A stretch of 64,000 nt of DNA, taken from positions 32,226 to 96,225 of the forward strand of contig NZ_PCOT01000013.1 in assembly GCF_002979415.1 (NCBI RefSeq), written 5' to 3'. Source of the stretch: Microbacterium sp. MYb72 (GTDB taxonomy: Bacteria > Actinomycetota > Actinomycetes > Actinomycetales > Microbacteriaceae). The position numbers were made by a program, and so were the translations under genes. The notes under the pieces were generated by a model. The model made no database searches. It was not told where the DNA came from and saw only the letters and a list, made by a program, of their open reading frames with translations. Shown here piece by piece: positions 25,718 through 36,984 of this stretch (the first letter of the stretch is position 1; each line of letters begins with the position of its first letter).

Positions 25718-27066
25718 GCGCGCGCGAGCGGGCGGATGCCGTCTACGAGGCTCTGCTGAGCCGGGCGGGGGAGCGCTGGGTGCAGCCGCGCAAGGAGCGC
25801 GTCGCCCGCATCCTCGCCTTCCTCGACGACCCGCAGAAGACGTACCGGGTCGTGCACATCACGGGCACGAACGGCAAGACGTCGACCGCGCGGATGATCG
25901 AGAGCCTGCTGCGGGCGCACGACCTGCGCACCGGACTGTTCACGAGCCCGCATCTGGAGCGCTTCACCGAGCGCATCATGATCGACGGCGAACCGATCTC
26001 CGACGAGGCCGTCGCCGACGCCTGGGACGAGATCGAGCCCTTCGTCGGGATCGTCGACGCCGAGCTGGAGGCCGCGGGCGATGCGCCGCTGACGTTCTTC
26101 GAGCTGCTCACCGTGCTCGCCTTCGTGGCCGTGGCGGATGCTCCGGTCGACGTGCTCGTGCTGGAGGTCGGCATGGGGGGCGAGTGGGACTCGACGAACA
26201 CCGCCGACGGCGACGTCGCGGTGTTCGCGCCGATCGACATCGACCACGCCGACCGCCTGGGAGACACGATCGCCGCGATCGCCCAGGTGAAGGCGGGGAT
26301 CATCAAGGAGGGCGCAGCGGTGGTCTCCGCGCAGCAGCCCGCCGAGGCGGCCGAGGTCCTCCGTCGGGTCGCCGCTGAGAAGAACGCGGACATCTCGTTC
26401 GAGGGCGAGGAGTTCGGACTCACCGAACAGAAGCTCGCCGTCGGCGGGCAGCTGCTGACGATCCGCGGGCTCGCGGGGGAGTACGCCGAGGAGTACCTGC
26501 CCCTCTACGGGGCTCACCAGGGCCACAACGCCGCCCTGGCCGTCGCGGCCGTGGAGTCGCTCATCGGGGGCGGCGCCAAGCCGATCGCGTCAGACGTGGT
26601 CACCGACGGCCTGCAGTCCGCGACCTCTCCCGGCCGCCTGCAGCTGCTCGGCATCGCTCCGACCGTGATCGTCGATGCCGCGCACAACCCGCACGGCGCC
26701 GCCGCCCTCGCGCAGGCGCTGGATGACAGCTTCGACTTCGACGAGTGGGGTGTCGTGCTCGGCGTCCTCGCCGACAAGGACGCCGCAGGGATCGTGGCGA
26801 AGCTCGCCCCGGTCGCCGCGCACGTCTTCGCGACCGCTCCCGAGTCCGATCGCGCCAGCGACGCCGACGCGATCGCGGACCTCGTCGAGCAGACGGGGCA
26901 CCGTGCCACCGTGCATCCGACCCTCGCCGAGGCCGCCGACGCGGCTCGCGAGTGGGCGGCCTCGTCGGATCGGCGCGCCGTCGTGATCGCGGGCTCCGTG
27001 GTGCTCGCGGGTGAGGCGATCGCCCTCGCCGAGGAGGAGGACTGGAAGTCGGGGTGGCGCGCGTGA
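25714..27066 (+). CDS. folC: Folylpolyglutamate synthase / dihydrofolate synthase
   Basis: FolC adds glutamate to folates. In the 450-residue Mur-ligase-family protein the ATP loop is [19 protein letters not shown], followed by [15 protein letters not shown] (the FolC substrate loop), [17 protein letters not shown] and IDVDHA-like [13 protein letters not shown]. The C-terminal domain has [19 protein letters not shown]. The frame overlaps ileS by 4 bases (ATGA), so T-box control of ileS transcription or translation could spill over to folC. A DUF4233 gene and ndk follow, as elsewhere in actinobacteria. Confidence 0.95.
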   Translation: MSARERADAVYEALLSRAGERWVQPRKERVARILAFLDDPQKTYRVVHITGTNGKTSTARMIESLLRAHDLRTGLFTSPHLERFTERIMIDGEPISDEAVADAWDEIEPFVGIVDAELEAAGDAPLTFFELLTVLAFVAVADAPVDVLVLEVGMGGEWDSTNTADGDVAVFAPIDIDHADRLGDTIAAIAQVKAGIIKEGAAVVSAQQPAEAAEVLRRVAAEKNADISFEGEEFGLTEQKLAVGGQLLTIRGLAGEYAEEYLPLYGAHQGHNAALAVAAVESLIGGGAKPIASDVVTDGLQSATSPGRLQLLGIAPTVIVDAAHNPHGAAALAQALDDSFDFDEWGVVLGVLADKDAAGIVAKLAPVAAHVFATAPESDRASDADAIADLVEQTGHRATVHPTLAEAADAAREWAASSDRRAVVIAGSVVLAGEAIALAEEEDWKSGWRA

Positions 27067-27494
27067 GCGCGGCATCCGCTCCCGCGCGCTCTCCTCGACC
27101 TCCGCGCACCCTCGTGCAGAAGCTGGCGCCGGTTGTGCTCGGCTTCGAGTCGATCGTCGTGTTCCTCGCCGGACTCACGGTGTTCGGGTTGAAGGCGCTC
27201 CCCGACGGCGTCGAGCCGTGGTGGGGGATCGTCGGCGGCGGCATCGTCGCTCTCGCCTGCATCGCCGTGGCCGGCATGATCACCCGTCCGTGGGCGATCA
27301 CCGCGGGCTGGGTGATCCAGGCGGTCATCGCGCTCTCCGCGGTCCTCGTGCCCGCCATCCTGCTCGTCGTCGTGATTTTCGGCGGCATGTGGGCGTATGC
27401 GACGATCGTGGGGGCGCGCGTGGACGCACGACGTCCCTCCGACCCGCAGAACTCGACTCAGACCACGCAGACCTCAGACACAGAGAGTGAATGA
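27063..27494 (+). CDS. DUF4233 membrane protein
   Basis: A 143-residue membrane protein with about four hydrophobic segments (KLAPVVLGFESIVVFLAGLTVFG, WWGIVGGGIVALACIAVAGMI, WAITAGWVIQAVIALSAVLVP, AILLVVVIFGGMWAYATIV) and a polar C-terminal tail rich in Gln, Ser and Thr. The GTG at 27063 overlaps the folC stop (GTGA); an upstream in-frame GTG at 27054 would add three residues. DUF4233 proteins sit between folC and ndk in many actinobacteria; function unknown. Confidence 0.86.
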   Translation: MSAASAPARSPRPPRTLVQKLAPVVLGFESIVVFLAGLTVFGLKALPDGVEPWWGIVGGGIVALACIAVAGMITRPWAITAGWVIQAVIALSAVLVPAILLVVVIFGGMWAYATIVGARVDARRPSDPQNSTQTTQTSDTESE

Positions 27495-27495
27495 C

Positions 27496-27912
27496 ATGGC
27501 CACCGAAGAAACCCTCGTCCTCGTCAAGCCGGACGGCGTCGCCCGCGGCCTCACCGGAGCGATCCTGGCGCGCATCGAGGCGAAGGGCTACGCCCTCGTC
27601 GACATCCGTCTCGTCGACCCCGACCGCGACCTCCTCGCCGCGCACTACGCCGAGCACGAGGGCAAGCCGTTCTACGAGCCGCTGCTCGAGTTCATGCTCT
27701 CCGGTCCGTCGGTGGCGATCCGTCTCGCGGGCAACCGCGTGATCGAGGGCTTCCGTTCCCTCGCGGGCACCACCGACCCGACCACGGCGGCCCCCGGGAC
27801 GATCCGCGGCGACTTCGGCCGCGACTGGGGCCTCAAGGTGCAGCAGAACCTCGTGCACGGCTCGGACAGCCCCGAGTCCGCCGCCCGCGAGCTCGGCATC
27901 TGGTTCGACTGA
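27496..27912 (+). CDS. ndk: Nucleoside diphosphate kinase
   Basis: Ndk equalises nucleoside triphosphate pools by passing phosphate through a histidine. The 138-residue protein has ETLVLVKPDGVARGL at the N-terminus, the nucleotide loop TTDPTTAAPGTIRGDFG and the phosphohistidine His121 in NLVHGSDSPESAARELGIWF. Start at ATG 27496, one base after the DUF4233 stop. It ends the ileS-folC-DUF4233-ndk operon before a strong terminator. Confidence 0.97.
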   Translation: MATEETLVLVKPDGVARGLTGAILARIEAKGYALVDIRLVDPDRDLLAAHYAEHEGKPFYEPLLEFMLSGPSVAIRLAGNRVIEGFRSLAGTTDPTTAAPGTIRGDFGRDWGLKVQQNLVHGSDSPESAARELGIWFD

Positions 27913-27932
27913 GCCCGCCCTCCGCAACGAGA

Positions 27933-27967
27933 GAGCCCTCCCGCATCTTCGCGATGCGGGAGGGCTC
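27933..27967. terminator. Two-way terminator between ndk and the VKOR gene
   Basis: A perfect 15-bp stem (27933-27947 with 27953-27967) with loop TTCGC between convergent genes; CTTCG follows on the plus strand. Confidence 0.85.
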
Positions 27968-27986
27968 CTTCGTCTCCGTACGAGGT

Positions 27987-28598
27987 TCAGAAGATGATGC
28001 GGATCATCTCGCCGATGAAGTCGATGCCCTTGAGCTGAGCCATGGCGATGATGATCGCGTAGGCCACGATCGCGGCCAGCGGGACCCACGCCATGAGGCT
28101 CCCCGCGCGCTCCTGGACCTTCTCGTTCCGGGTGAAGGTGCCGTTGCGGGTGAGATGCAGCATCGTCGCGAAGAAGGTGGGGATGGTCACGGCCCAGGTC
28201 ACCATGCACCACGGGCAGAGGACGACGAGGTCGTAGATGCTCTGCGAGATCAGCCAGCAGACGAACCCGAAGGCGAAGGTGATGCCGGCGCCGAAGATCG
28301 CCCAGAACCACCGGGGGAAGCGCGCTCCGGCGAGAACGGCCACACCGATCACGAGGGGCGCCATCCAGCCGGTGAGGCCGAGGATCGGGTTCGGGAAGCC
28401 GAAGACCGATCCCTGCCAGGAGAGGAGGTTCTTGCCGCACTGGATGAACGGGCTGATATCGCAGCTGAGACTCGCCTCGGGGTTCTCCATGATCACGAAC
28501 TTCTCGATCGTGAGCTGGAACGCGGCGAACCAGCCCACCACACTCGCGACGATCAACCAGATTCCGTAGCCGATGGGGCGGGTGCGCTGCTCGCTCAT
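27987..28598 (-). CDS. Vitamin K epoxide reductase (VKOR) family membrane protein
   Basis: A 203-residue inner-membrane oxidoreductase that likely recycles a periplasmic DsbA-type thiol oxidase by passing electrons to quinone. About five membrane segments are seen. The active-site CXXC is in VLCPWCMVTW, and the shuttle cysteine pair is CDISPFIQC in the first loop; together these are the four VKOR cysteines. Start at ATG 28598, with GATAAT 6 nt upstream. No DsbA homologue is in the window. The reading frame does extend upstream but not with VKOR-like sequence. Confidence 0.92.
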   Translation of the reverse strand: MSEQRTRPIGYGIWLIVASVVGWFAAFQLTIEKFVIMENPEASLSCDISPFIQCGKNLLSWQGSVFGFPNPILGLTGWMAPLVIGVAVLAGARFPRWFWAIFGAGITFAFGFVCWLISQSIYDLVVLCPWCMVTWAVTIPTFFATMLHLTRNGTFTRNEKVQERAGSLMAWVPLAAIVAYAIIIAMAQLKGIDFIGEMIRIIF

Positions 28599-28604
28599 AT
28601 GTGG

Positions 28605-28610
28605 ATTATC
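28605..28610 (-). promoter_or_regulatory. -10 box, leaderless promoter of the VKOR gene
   Basis: GATAAT (minus strand) exactly 6 nt before ATG 28598. Confidence 0.55.
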
Positions 28611-28690
28611 ACAGCGATTGCTATGCGCCCGACGAGAACGCGCCAGCGGCGCGCGAGGAGGTGGATGCCGCGAACACGCCCACATGGTGC

Positions 28691-28875
28691 GATAATGGCC
28701 TGTGATGCACCGCTCGGCACACGCCGTGGCACGCATCGACGCAGACTTCGGGGCCGTATGCCCCACGTGATCAGAGCCGTGAGCCGGTCACACACCGAGT
28801 GAGTTCGCGGCACCTGCGGGTGCCGCATGAGATTTCGCGAGGCACCGGGTGCCGCGCGCGAGGAGTTCGCCAGAG
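28691..28875 (+). promoter_or_regulatory. Promoter and structured 5' leader of the RNase E/G gene
   Basis: A -10-like GATAAT at 28691-28696 would give a leader of about 170 bases. It holds an 8-bp hairpin (28807-28814 with 28819-28826, loop TGCG) and a related GGCACC/GGTGCC pair at 28841-28853. Self-regulation through leader structure is known for E. coli rne; whether this leader does so is inference. Confidence 0.45.
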
Positions 28876-31449
28876 ATGGCCGATGAGACCAATGACTACG
28901 ACGCCCCTACCCTCGACTTCTCTGCGGATGCTGACGCACCCGCAGAGGTAGTCGTCGACGCTGCGGAGGACGCTGAATCCTCCGAGGCGACCGACGCCCC
29001 CGAGGTCGACGCCCCCGCCGATGCGGCCGAGGCAGACGCCCCCGAGGGGGATGCCCCGATCGCCGGCACTCCGGAGCCCGACACTGCCGAGGCCCCAGAG
29101 GGTGACGCTCCTGAGGCGGCTGACGCCTCCGAGGCCGACGCCCCGGCCGCTGACGCCCCCCGCTCGTCGAGCGAGGACGGCGGAGCCGACCGAGACGAGA
29201 CGCCCGCTGCGACGGACGAGCCCGGTGCTCCGGCATCCGCTGCCGCCGACGCGGCAGACGCCCAGCCCGCCGCCGTGGAGTCCGCACCCGTCGAGGAGCC
29301 GTCTGTTCCCGCCGCGGAGCCGAAGGCCGAAGCGCCTGTCACGGTGGAGGAGCCCGCTGCTCCCGCGCCGGTGACCGCGGTGTCGCTCGGCCTGCTGCCC
29401 GAGGTGTTCGTCTCGCAGGTGTCCACGCAGCTGCACTTCTACGCTCCCGAGTTCGTTCCGCTCCCGGCACGCCCCGGTCGCGTCTTCGACCGCATCGCCG
29501 AGCGCGACCCGCAGCGCGAGCCTGAGGAGTCGGCATCCGCACGAGGACGCCGTCGCCGCCGTGGAGGCTCCGAGGGCGATGACGAGCGGTCCGAGCCCCG
29601 TCAGCCGCGCCAGCGCGTCGTCGAGTACATCACCGAGCCGAAGGCGATCAAGGGATCGACCCGCCTGGAGGCGAAGAAGCAGCGCCGCCGCGACGGTCGC
29701 GATGCCGGTCGCCGCCGTCCCGTCGTGACCGAGGCCGAGTTCCTCGCTCGCCGCGAGTCCGTCGACCGCAAGATGGTCGTCCGCTCCAAGAACGGCCGCA
29801 CCCAGATCGGCGTCCTCGAAGACGGCGTGCTCGTCGAGCACTACGTCGCCCGCAACCAGGACGCGTCGCTGATCGGCAACGTCTACCTCGGCCGCGTGCA
29901 GAACGTGCTCCCGAGCATGGAGGCCGCCTTCGTCGACATCGGCCGCGGCCGCAACGCCGTGCTGTACTCCGGCGAGGTCGACTGGGACGGCGTCGAGACC
30001 GGCAACCAGCCCCGCCGCATCGAGCTCGCGCTCAAGCCCGGCGACCGCGTGCTCGTCCAGGTCACGAAGGACCCGGTCGGCCACAAGGGCGCCCGCCTCA
30101 CCAGCCAGATCTCGCTCCCCGGCCGGTACCTCGTGTACGTGCCCGGCGGATCGATGAACGGCATCAGCCGCAAGCTGCCCGACAACGAGCGCGCGCGACT
30201 CAAGCGCATCCTCAAGGAGGTGCTCCCCGAGTCCTCCGGCGTGATCGTCCGCACGGCGGCAGAGGGCGCCACCGAGGAGCAGCTGACGCGCGACGTGCAG
30301 CGCCTCACGACCCAGTGGGAGCACATCCAGAAGCAGGTGGAGAACCAGCAGGCTCCCGCGCTGCTGCACGCCGAGCCGGATCTGCTCGTCAAGATCGTCC
30401 GCGACGTCTTCAACGAGGACTTCACGAAGATGCTGATCCAGGGCGACGAGTCGCAGCGCACCATCCGCGCCTACCTGGAGAGCGTCGCCCCCGACCTGCT
30501 CGAGCGTGTGGAGTCGTACGAGGACGAGACCGACCCGTTCGACGCGTTCCGTATCACGGAGCAGATCGAGAAGGCCCTCGACCGCAAGGTCTGGCTGCCC
30601 TCCGGCGGCTCCCTCGTGATCGACCGCACCGAGGCCATGACGGTCGTCGACGTCAACACCGGAAAGTTCGTCGGCTCCGGGGGAAACCTCGAGGAGACCG
30701 TCACCAAGAACAACCTGGAGGCGGCAGAGGAGATCGTCCGCCAGCTGCGACTGCGCGACATCGGCGGCATCATCGTCGTCGACTTCATCGACATGGTGCT
30801 GGAGTCGAACCGCGACCTCGTGCTGCGCCGTCTCATCGAGTGCCTCAGCCGGGACCGCACGAAGCACCAGGTCGCCGAGGTCACCTCGCTCGGCCTCGTG
30901 CAGATGACCCGCAAGAAGCTCGGCCTCGGCCTCCTGGAGACCTTCAGCGAGGCGTGCGAGGTCTGCGCCGGCCGCGGTGTCATCGTGCACCACGACCCCG
31001 TCGTGAAGCACCGAGCGCCGTCGAACGGGAACGGACAGCAGAACCGTCGCCAGCGCGGCAACTCCGCGCCGGCCCAGAGCGCGCCGCCGGCCCCGAACGT
31101 GACGCACAGCATCCCCGAGGGCGCGAAGTCGGCCCTCGCGCAGATCGCCGCATCGACGCTCGCCCCGAACGCGGAGGGGGCGACGGATGCCGCCGCGCCT
31201 GCCGTCGAGCAGACCGCGGCGCAGGAGCGTCCGAAGAAGGCCCGCAAGAAGCGCGGGTCCGATCGGAAGGCGCCGAAGTCGCCCGCCGAGCAGCTGCTCG
31301 ATTCGGTGCTGGACGCCCTTCCCGAGCCGAAGGCGCCCGGTCAGGGCCGCGGCCGTCGTCGGGTGACCACGGCGGCTCTCACGGGCACGCCCGTATCGGT
31401 GAACTCCGAGTCGTCAGCTCCGGTCGCGGGCGGGGACGCGCAGTCCTGA
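28876..31449 (+). CDS. rne: Ribonuclease E/G
   Basis: An 857-residue endoribonuclease of the RNase E/G family that starts mRNA decay and processes rRNA. The first 175 or so residues are acidic and repetitive (units such as EADAPEGDAP), followed by a basic patch RRRRGGSEG and KKQRRRDGRDAGRRRP. The catalytic core from about residue 290 includes an S1 domain (YLGRVQNVLPSMEAAFVDIGRGRNAVLY), the metal-binding aspartates in VVDVNTGKFVGSGG and IIVVDFIDM, and the zinc link CEVCAGRG. The C-terminal tail is disordered and basic. The N-terminal position of the acidic region is typical of high-GC actinobacteria. Start at ATG 28876 after AGGAG. Confidence 0.95.
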   Translation: MADETNDYDAPTLDFSADADAPAEVVVDAAEDAESSEATDAPEVDAPADAAEADAPEGDAPIAGTPEPDTAEAPEGDAPEAADASEADAPAADAPRSSSEDGGADRDETPAATDEPGAPASAAADAADAQPAAVESAPVEEPSVPAAEPKAEAPVTVEEPAAPAPVTAVSLGLLPEVFVSQVSTQLHFYAPEFVPLPARPGRVFDRIAERDPQREPEESASARGRRRRRGGSEGDDERSEPRQPRQRVVEYITEPKAIKGSTRLEAKKQRRRDGRDAGRRRPVVTEAEFLARRESVDRKMVVRSKNGRTQIGVLEDGVLVEHYVARNQDASLIGNVYLGRVQNVLPSMEAAFVDIGRGRNAVLYSGEVDWDGVETGNQPRRIELALKPGDRVLVQVTKDPVGHKGARLTSQISLPGRYLVYVPGGSMNGISRKLPDNERARLKRILKEVLPESSGVIVRTAAEGATEEQLTRDVQRLTTQWEHIQKQVENQQAPALLHAEPDLLVKIVRDVFNEDFTKMLIQGDESQRTIRAYLESVAPDLLERVESYEDETDPFDAFRITEQIEKALDRKVWLPSGGSLVIDRTEAMTVVDVNTGKFVGSGGNLEETVTKNNLEAAEEIVRQLRLRDIGGIIVVDFIDMVLESNRDLVLRRLIECLSRDRTKHQVAEVTSLGLVQMTRKKLGLGLLETFSEACEVCAGRGVIVHHDPVVKHRAPSNGNGQQNRRQRGNSAPAQSAPPAPNVTHSIPEGAKSALAQIAASTLAPNAEGATDAAAPAVEQTAAQERPKKARKKRGSDRKAPKSPAEQLLDSVLDALPEPKAPGQGRGRRRVTTAALTGTPVSVNSESSAPVAGGDAQS

Positions 31450-31680
31450 GGCGATCAGCCTGCGCACCAGCTCCTTGCCGCCGACGTGCTGAGCGCCGGC
31501 GGCGATGAGCCGGGGGATCATGTCCTCCGGCACGTCGTAGTGGTCGAGGTCGAAAGCGCGCTCCGGCACGCTCAGAGACCTCGCGAAGGCGTGCAGCTCG
31601 TCCAGGCTCTCATCGCTCACGAGATGCGCCCACAGGCGCCCGTGCGCGGGCCAGAGCGGATCATCGACGAGCACGGTCAT
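31414..31680 (-). CDS. DUF4031 protein
   Basis: An 88-residue cytoplasmic protein with the DUF4031 pattern: N-terminal [36 protein letters not shown], then [10 protein letters not shown] and [15 protein letters not shown]. Function is unknown for the family. It is convergent with rne and overlaps its last 36 bases. The -10 box TAGGCT lies 6 nt before the ATG, so the message is likely leaderless. Confidence 0.86.
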   Translation of the reverse strand: MTVLVDDPLWPAHGRLWAHLVSDESLDELHAFARSLSVPERAFDLDHYDVPEDMIPRLIAAGAQHVGGKELVRRLIASGLRVPARDRS

Positions 31681-31686
31681 GCTGTC

Positions 31687-31692
31687 AGCCTA
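31687..31692 (-). promoter_or_regulatory. -10 box, leaderless promoter of the DUF4031 gene
   Basis: TAGGCT (minus strand) exactly 6 nt before ATG 31680. Confidence 0.65.
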
Positions 31693-31718
31693 CGACCGGA
31701 CACACCCCGCAGGACGTT

Positions 31719-31747
31719 TTGCGACACCGCCCGGCATCCGGTAAAGT
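31719..31747 (+). promoter_or_regulatory. rplU-rpmA promoter
   Basis: TTGCGA (31719-31724) and TAAAGT (31742-31747) are separated by 17 bases, the best sigma-70-like pair in the window. The leader to rplU is about 140 bases; it may hold ribosomal-protein feedback structure, but I see no clear family motif. Confidence 0.75.
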
Positions 31748-31892
31748 AGTCCCTTGGTGCGTATGCCGCCCCGTCCTCGACGGTCGGTGCGGAGAGTCTT
31801 GCGTTCGCACCCGTCGCCCCGCGATGAATGCAAGCAACAGTCTTCCCGTGAGATTCTCGGAGCACCGTGCTCCCCAACGAAACAGGTATGAA

Positions 31893-32201
31893 GTGGTTTA
31901 CGCAGTAGTGCGCGCCGGTGGGCGGCAGGAGAAGGTCGAGGTCGGCACGATCGTTCAGCTCGACCGTGTTCAGGCTGCCCAGGGCGAGAAGATCGAGCTG
32001 CCCGCTGTGCTGCTCGTCGACGGCGCCACGGTGACCACCGACGCTGACAAGCTCGCGAAGGTCAAGGTCACGGCAGAGGTTCTCGGCAACCTCCGCGGCC
32101 CGAAGATCATCATCCAGAAGTACAAGAACAAGACCGGCTACAAGAAGCGTCAGGGCCACCGCCAGGAGCTCACGCGCGTCAAGATCACCGGCATCAAGTA
32201 A
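31893..32201 (+). CDS. rplU: 50S ribosomal protein L21
   Basis: A 102-residue large-subunit protein. The GTG at 31893 gives the standard start [18 protein letters not shown]; the open frame runs further upstream without L21-like sequence. The C-terminal [26 protein letters not shown] is the conserved L21 signature. rpmA follows after 19 bases. Expression is from the strong promoter about 150 bases upstream. Confidence 0.97.
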   Translation: MVYAVVRAGGRQEKVEVGTIVQLDRVQAAQGEKIELPAVLLVDGATVTTDADKLAKVKVTAEVLGNLRGPKIIIQKYKNKTGYKKRQGHRQELTRVKITGIK

Positions 32202-32220
32202 GACCGAGGAGACCCAGGAC

Positions 32221-32478
32221 ATGGCACACAAAAAGGGCGCAAGCTCCACCCGCAACGGTCGTGACTCCAACGCACAGCGACTCGGCGTCAAGCGCTTCGG
32301 CGGCCAGCAGGTCCTCGCCGGCGAGATCATCGTCCGCCAGCGCGGCACGCACTTCCACCCCGGCGTGAACGTCGGCCGTGGTGGCGACGACACGCTGTTC
32401 GCTCTCGCCGCCGGTGCGGTCGAGTTCGGCGCGAAGGGCGGCCGCAAGGTCGTCAACATCGTCGCCGCTGCTGAGTAA
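32221..32478 (+). CDS. rpmA: 50S ribosomal protein L27
   Basis: An 85-residue large-subunit protein near the peptidyl transferase centre. It begins [29 protein letters not shown], the canonical L27 N-terminus without a cleavable extension, and continues with [15 protein letters not shown] and [11 protein letters not shown]. Together with rplU it forms the usual pair, ended by the hairpin at 32504-32533. Confidence 0.98.
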   Translation: MAHKKGASSTRNGRDSNAQRLGVKRFGGQQVLAGEIIVRQRGTHFHPGVNVGRGGDDTLFALAAGAVEFGAKGGRKVVNIVAAAE

Positions 32479-34835
<2,357 letters not shown>

Positions 34836-34844
34836 ACTGACGGG

Positions 34845-36098
34845 ATGACCGACCTGACCCCGCAGGTGCGCCTGGAGCGCGCCAAGGAGGCCTCCCGCGC
34901 CACCGCCGCGCTCACCAGCGACGACAAGACCCGCGTCCTCGAATCGATCGCCGTGGCGCTCGAGCAGAACGCGCCGCGCATCATCGAGGCGAACGCCGCG
35001 GACATCGTCCGGGGTCGGGAGAGCGGCATCGGCGAATCGCTGATCGACCGGCTCCGTCTCGACGAGAAGCGGGTGTCGGCCCTCGCCGCAGCCGTCCGCG
35101 AGGTCGCCGCCCTCGCCGACCCCGTCGGCAGGGTCGTCGGAGGGCATCGGATGCCGAACGGCGTCTCGCTCGAGCAGGTCAGGGTCCCGTTCGGGGTCGT
35201 CGGCGCGATCTACGAAGCGCGCCCCAACGTCACGGTCGACATCGCCGCTCTGGCGCTGCGTTCCGGCAACGCCGTCGTCCTCCGCGGCGGCAGCGCCGCC
35301 CTGGAGTCGAACACGGTCCTCGTCGCGATCATGCGCGAGGCGCTCGAGAGCGCCGGCCTCACCGCCGAGGCCATCCAGACCGTCGACGATTTCGGTCGCG
35401 ACGGCGCCAAGGCCCTCATGCACGGCCGCGGGTTCATCGACGTGCTCGTGCCCCGCGGCAGCGCCGGCCTCATCGAGACCGTCGTCACCGAGTCCACCGT
35501 CCCCGTCATCGAGACCGGCGCTGGCGTCGTGCACATCGTGCTCGACGAGAGCGCGCCCGACGACTGGGCGCGCGACATCGTCGTGAACGCGAAGGTGCAG
35601 CGTCCCAGCGTGTGCAACGCGGTCGAGACGGTGCTGGTGCACCGCCAGGCAGCCCCGCGCCTCATCCCTCTCGTCGCGAGCGCCCTGCAGAGCGAGGGCG
35701 TCGCGATCCACGGAGACGACATCGTCGCAGGGCTCGTGTCGAACGTGATTCCGGCGACCGAGGAGGACTGGGCGACCGAGTACCTCAGCCTCGACATCGC
35801 GATGAAGGTCGTCGACTCGCTCGACGACGCGCTGGAGCACATCCGGCGCTACAGCACCGGCCACACCGAGTCGATCATCTCCACCGATTCCCGCAGCATC
35901 GAGCGCTTCCTGGCGGAGGTGGACTCCGCCGTCGTGATGGCGAATGCCTCCACGCGCTTCACCGACGGCGGGGAGTTCGGGTTCGGCGCCGAGGTGGGCA
36001 TCTCGACGCAGAAGCTGCACGCACGAGGTCCGATGGGGCTCGCCGAGCTGACCAGCACGAAGTGGTTGGCGCGTGGATCAGGGCAGACCCGCGGCTGA
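34845..36098 (+). CDS. proA: Gamma-glutamyl phosphate reductase
   Basis: ProA reduces gamma-glutamyl phosphate to glutamate semialdehyde, the second proline step. A 417-residue aldehyde-dehydrogenase-superfamily protein with PFGVVGAIYEARPNVTVDIAALALRSGNAVVLRGG, IDVLVPRGSAGLI, VPVIETGAGVVHI and the nucleophile cysteine in KVQRPSVCNAVETVLV. The C-terminal FTDGGEFGFGAEVGISTQKLHARGPMGL is the family signature. It lies 9 bases after proB and probably has both operon read-through and its own leaderless start. Confidence 0.97.
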   Translation: MTDLTPQVRLERAKEASRATAALTSDDKTRVLESIAVALEQNAPRIIEANAADIVRGRESGIGESLIDRLRLDEKRVSALAAAVREVAALADPVGRVVGGHRMPNGVSLEQVRVPFGVVGAIYEARPNVTVDIAALALRSGNAVVLRGGSAALESNTVLVAIMREALESAGLTAEAIQTVDDFGRDGAKALMHGRGFIDVLVPRGSAGLIETVVTESTVPVIETGAGVVHIVLDESAPDDWARDIVVNAKVQRPSVCNAVETVLVHRQAAPRLIPLVASALQSEGVAIHGDDIVAGLVSNVIPATEEDWATEYLSLDIAMKVVDSLDDALEHIRRYSTGHTESIISTDSRSIERFLAEVDSAVVMANASTRFTDGGEFGFGAEVGISTQKLHARGPMGLAELTSTKWLARGSGQTRG

Positions 36099-36102
36099 GG
36101 AC

Positions 36103-36108
36103 TAGACT
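36103..36108 (+). promoter_or_regulatory. -10 box upstream of the small membrane protein and nadD
   Basis: TAGACT lies 43 nt before ATG 36151, giving a leader with GGAG at 36142-36145. Unlike its neighbours it is not at leaderless distance. Confidence 0.5.
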
Positions 36109-36150
36109 AGGGGGCGCTGTACCGCCCGAAGGTCATGAATTGGAGCCAGG

Positions 36151-36375
36151 ATGAACCTCGTCGCACAGATCGCGATGGCCGCCGCCGAAGCCGAGCATGA
36201 GGGCAACATCCCGCTCGAGACCGTGATCTTCGGCATCGTCGCCGTGATCGTGTTCACCGCGCTCGCGCTGGTCACGCTCTCTTACAAGAACGTCGCCAAC
36301 CGCCACTCGGCGAAGGCCGAGGCGTTCGCGGCGAAGCACGGCAAAGACGGCCACGAGGCAGGACACGGCCACTAG
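36151..36375 (+). CDS. Small single-pass membrane protein upstream of nadD
   Basis: A 74-residue protein with one membrane helix (VIFGIVAVIVFTALALVTLSY) and a histidine- and charge-rich C-terminus (NRHSAKAEAFAAKHGKDGHEAGHGH). It has a good GGAG ribosome site and lies only 6 bases before nadD, so it is in the same operon. The histidine tail might bind metal, but that is a guess. Similar short proteins sit at this place in related actinobacteria; function unknown. Confidence 0.8.
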   Translation: MNLVAQIAMAAAEAEHEGNIPLETVIFGIVAVIVFTALALVTLSYKNVANRHSAKAEAFAAKHGKDGHEAGHGH

Positions 36376-36381
36376 GCCCAC

Positions 36382-36984
36382 ATGAGCACCACGACCTCGC
36401 GCCCGGCGCGCATCGGCGTGATGGGCGGGACGTTCGATCCGATCCATCACGGGCACCTGGTTGCCGCCAGCGAGGTCGCGCACTCCTTCGGCCTCGACGA
36501 GGTCGTCTTCGTGCCGACGGGAGTTCCCTGGCAGAAGTCCGACGTCACGCCCAGTGAGCACCGCTATCTGATGACCGTGATCGCGACGGCATCCAACCCG
36601 CAGTTCACGGTCAGCCGGGTCGACATCGACCGGGAGGGCCCGACCTACACGATCGACACCCTGCGCGACCTCAAGCGCGACCGGCCGGATGCGGAGCTCT
36701 TCTTCATCACCGGAGCCGACGCCGTGGCGCAAATTCTCAGTTGGAGGGACCATGATGAGTTGTGGGAGCTGGCCCATTTCGTCGCGGTCTCTCGCCCAGG
36801 GCATGTCCTGAGCACAGACGGCCTCCCACCCGGTGACGTCAGCCAGCTCGAGGTTCCGGCGCTGTCGATCTCATCGACGGCCTGCCGTGAGCGGGTGCAC
36901 GACGGAGAGCCGGTCTGGTACCTCGTTCCCGACGGGGTCGTTCAATACATCGCGAAGCATCATCTGTATCGGAGCAAGGCATGA
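36382..36984 (+). CDS. nadD: Nicotinate-nucleotide adenylyltransferase
   Basis: NadD makes nicotinic acid adenine dinucleotide in NAD synthesis. The 200-residue nucleotidyltransferase has [36 protein letters not shown] with the HXGH-type site, [35 protein letters not shown], and the C-terminal [34 protein letters not shown]. Start at ATG 36382; four bases overlap the next gene. The nadD...rsfS order is conserved in actinobacteria. Confidence 0.96.
   Translation: MSTTTSRPARIGVMGGTFDPIHHGHLVAASEVAHSFGLDEVVFVPTGVPWQKSDVTPSEHRYLMTVIATASNPQFTVSRVDIDREGPTYTIDTLRDLKRDRPDAELFFITGADAVAQILSWRDHDELWELAHFVAVSRPGHVLSTDGLPPGDVSQLEVPALSISSTACRERVHDGEPVWYLVPDGVVQYIAKHHLYRSKA

Noticed and set aside
28771..31107. 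A 778-residue open frame on the minus strand opposite rne
   Set aside because: Its Gly/Leu/Arg repeats are only the reverse of the acidic repeat in RNase E; no promoter or start signal.
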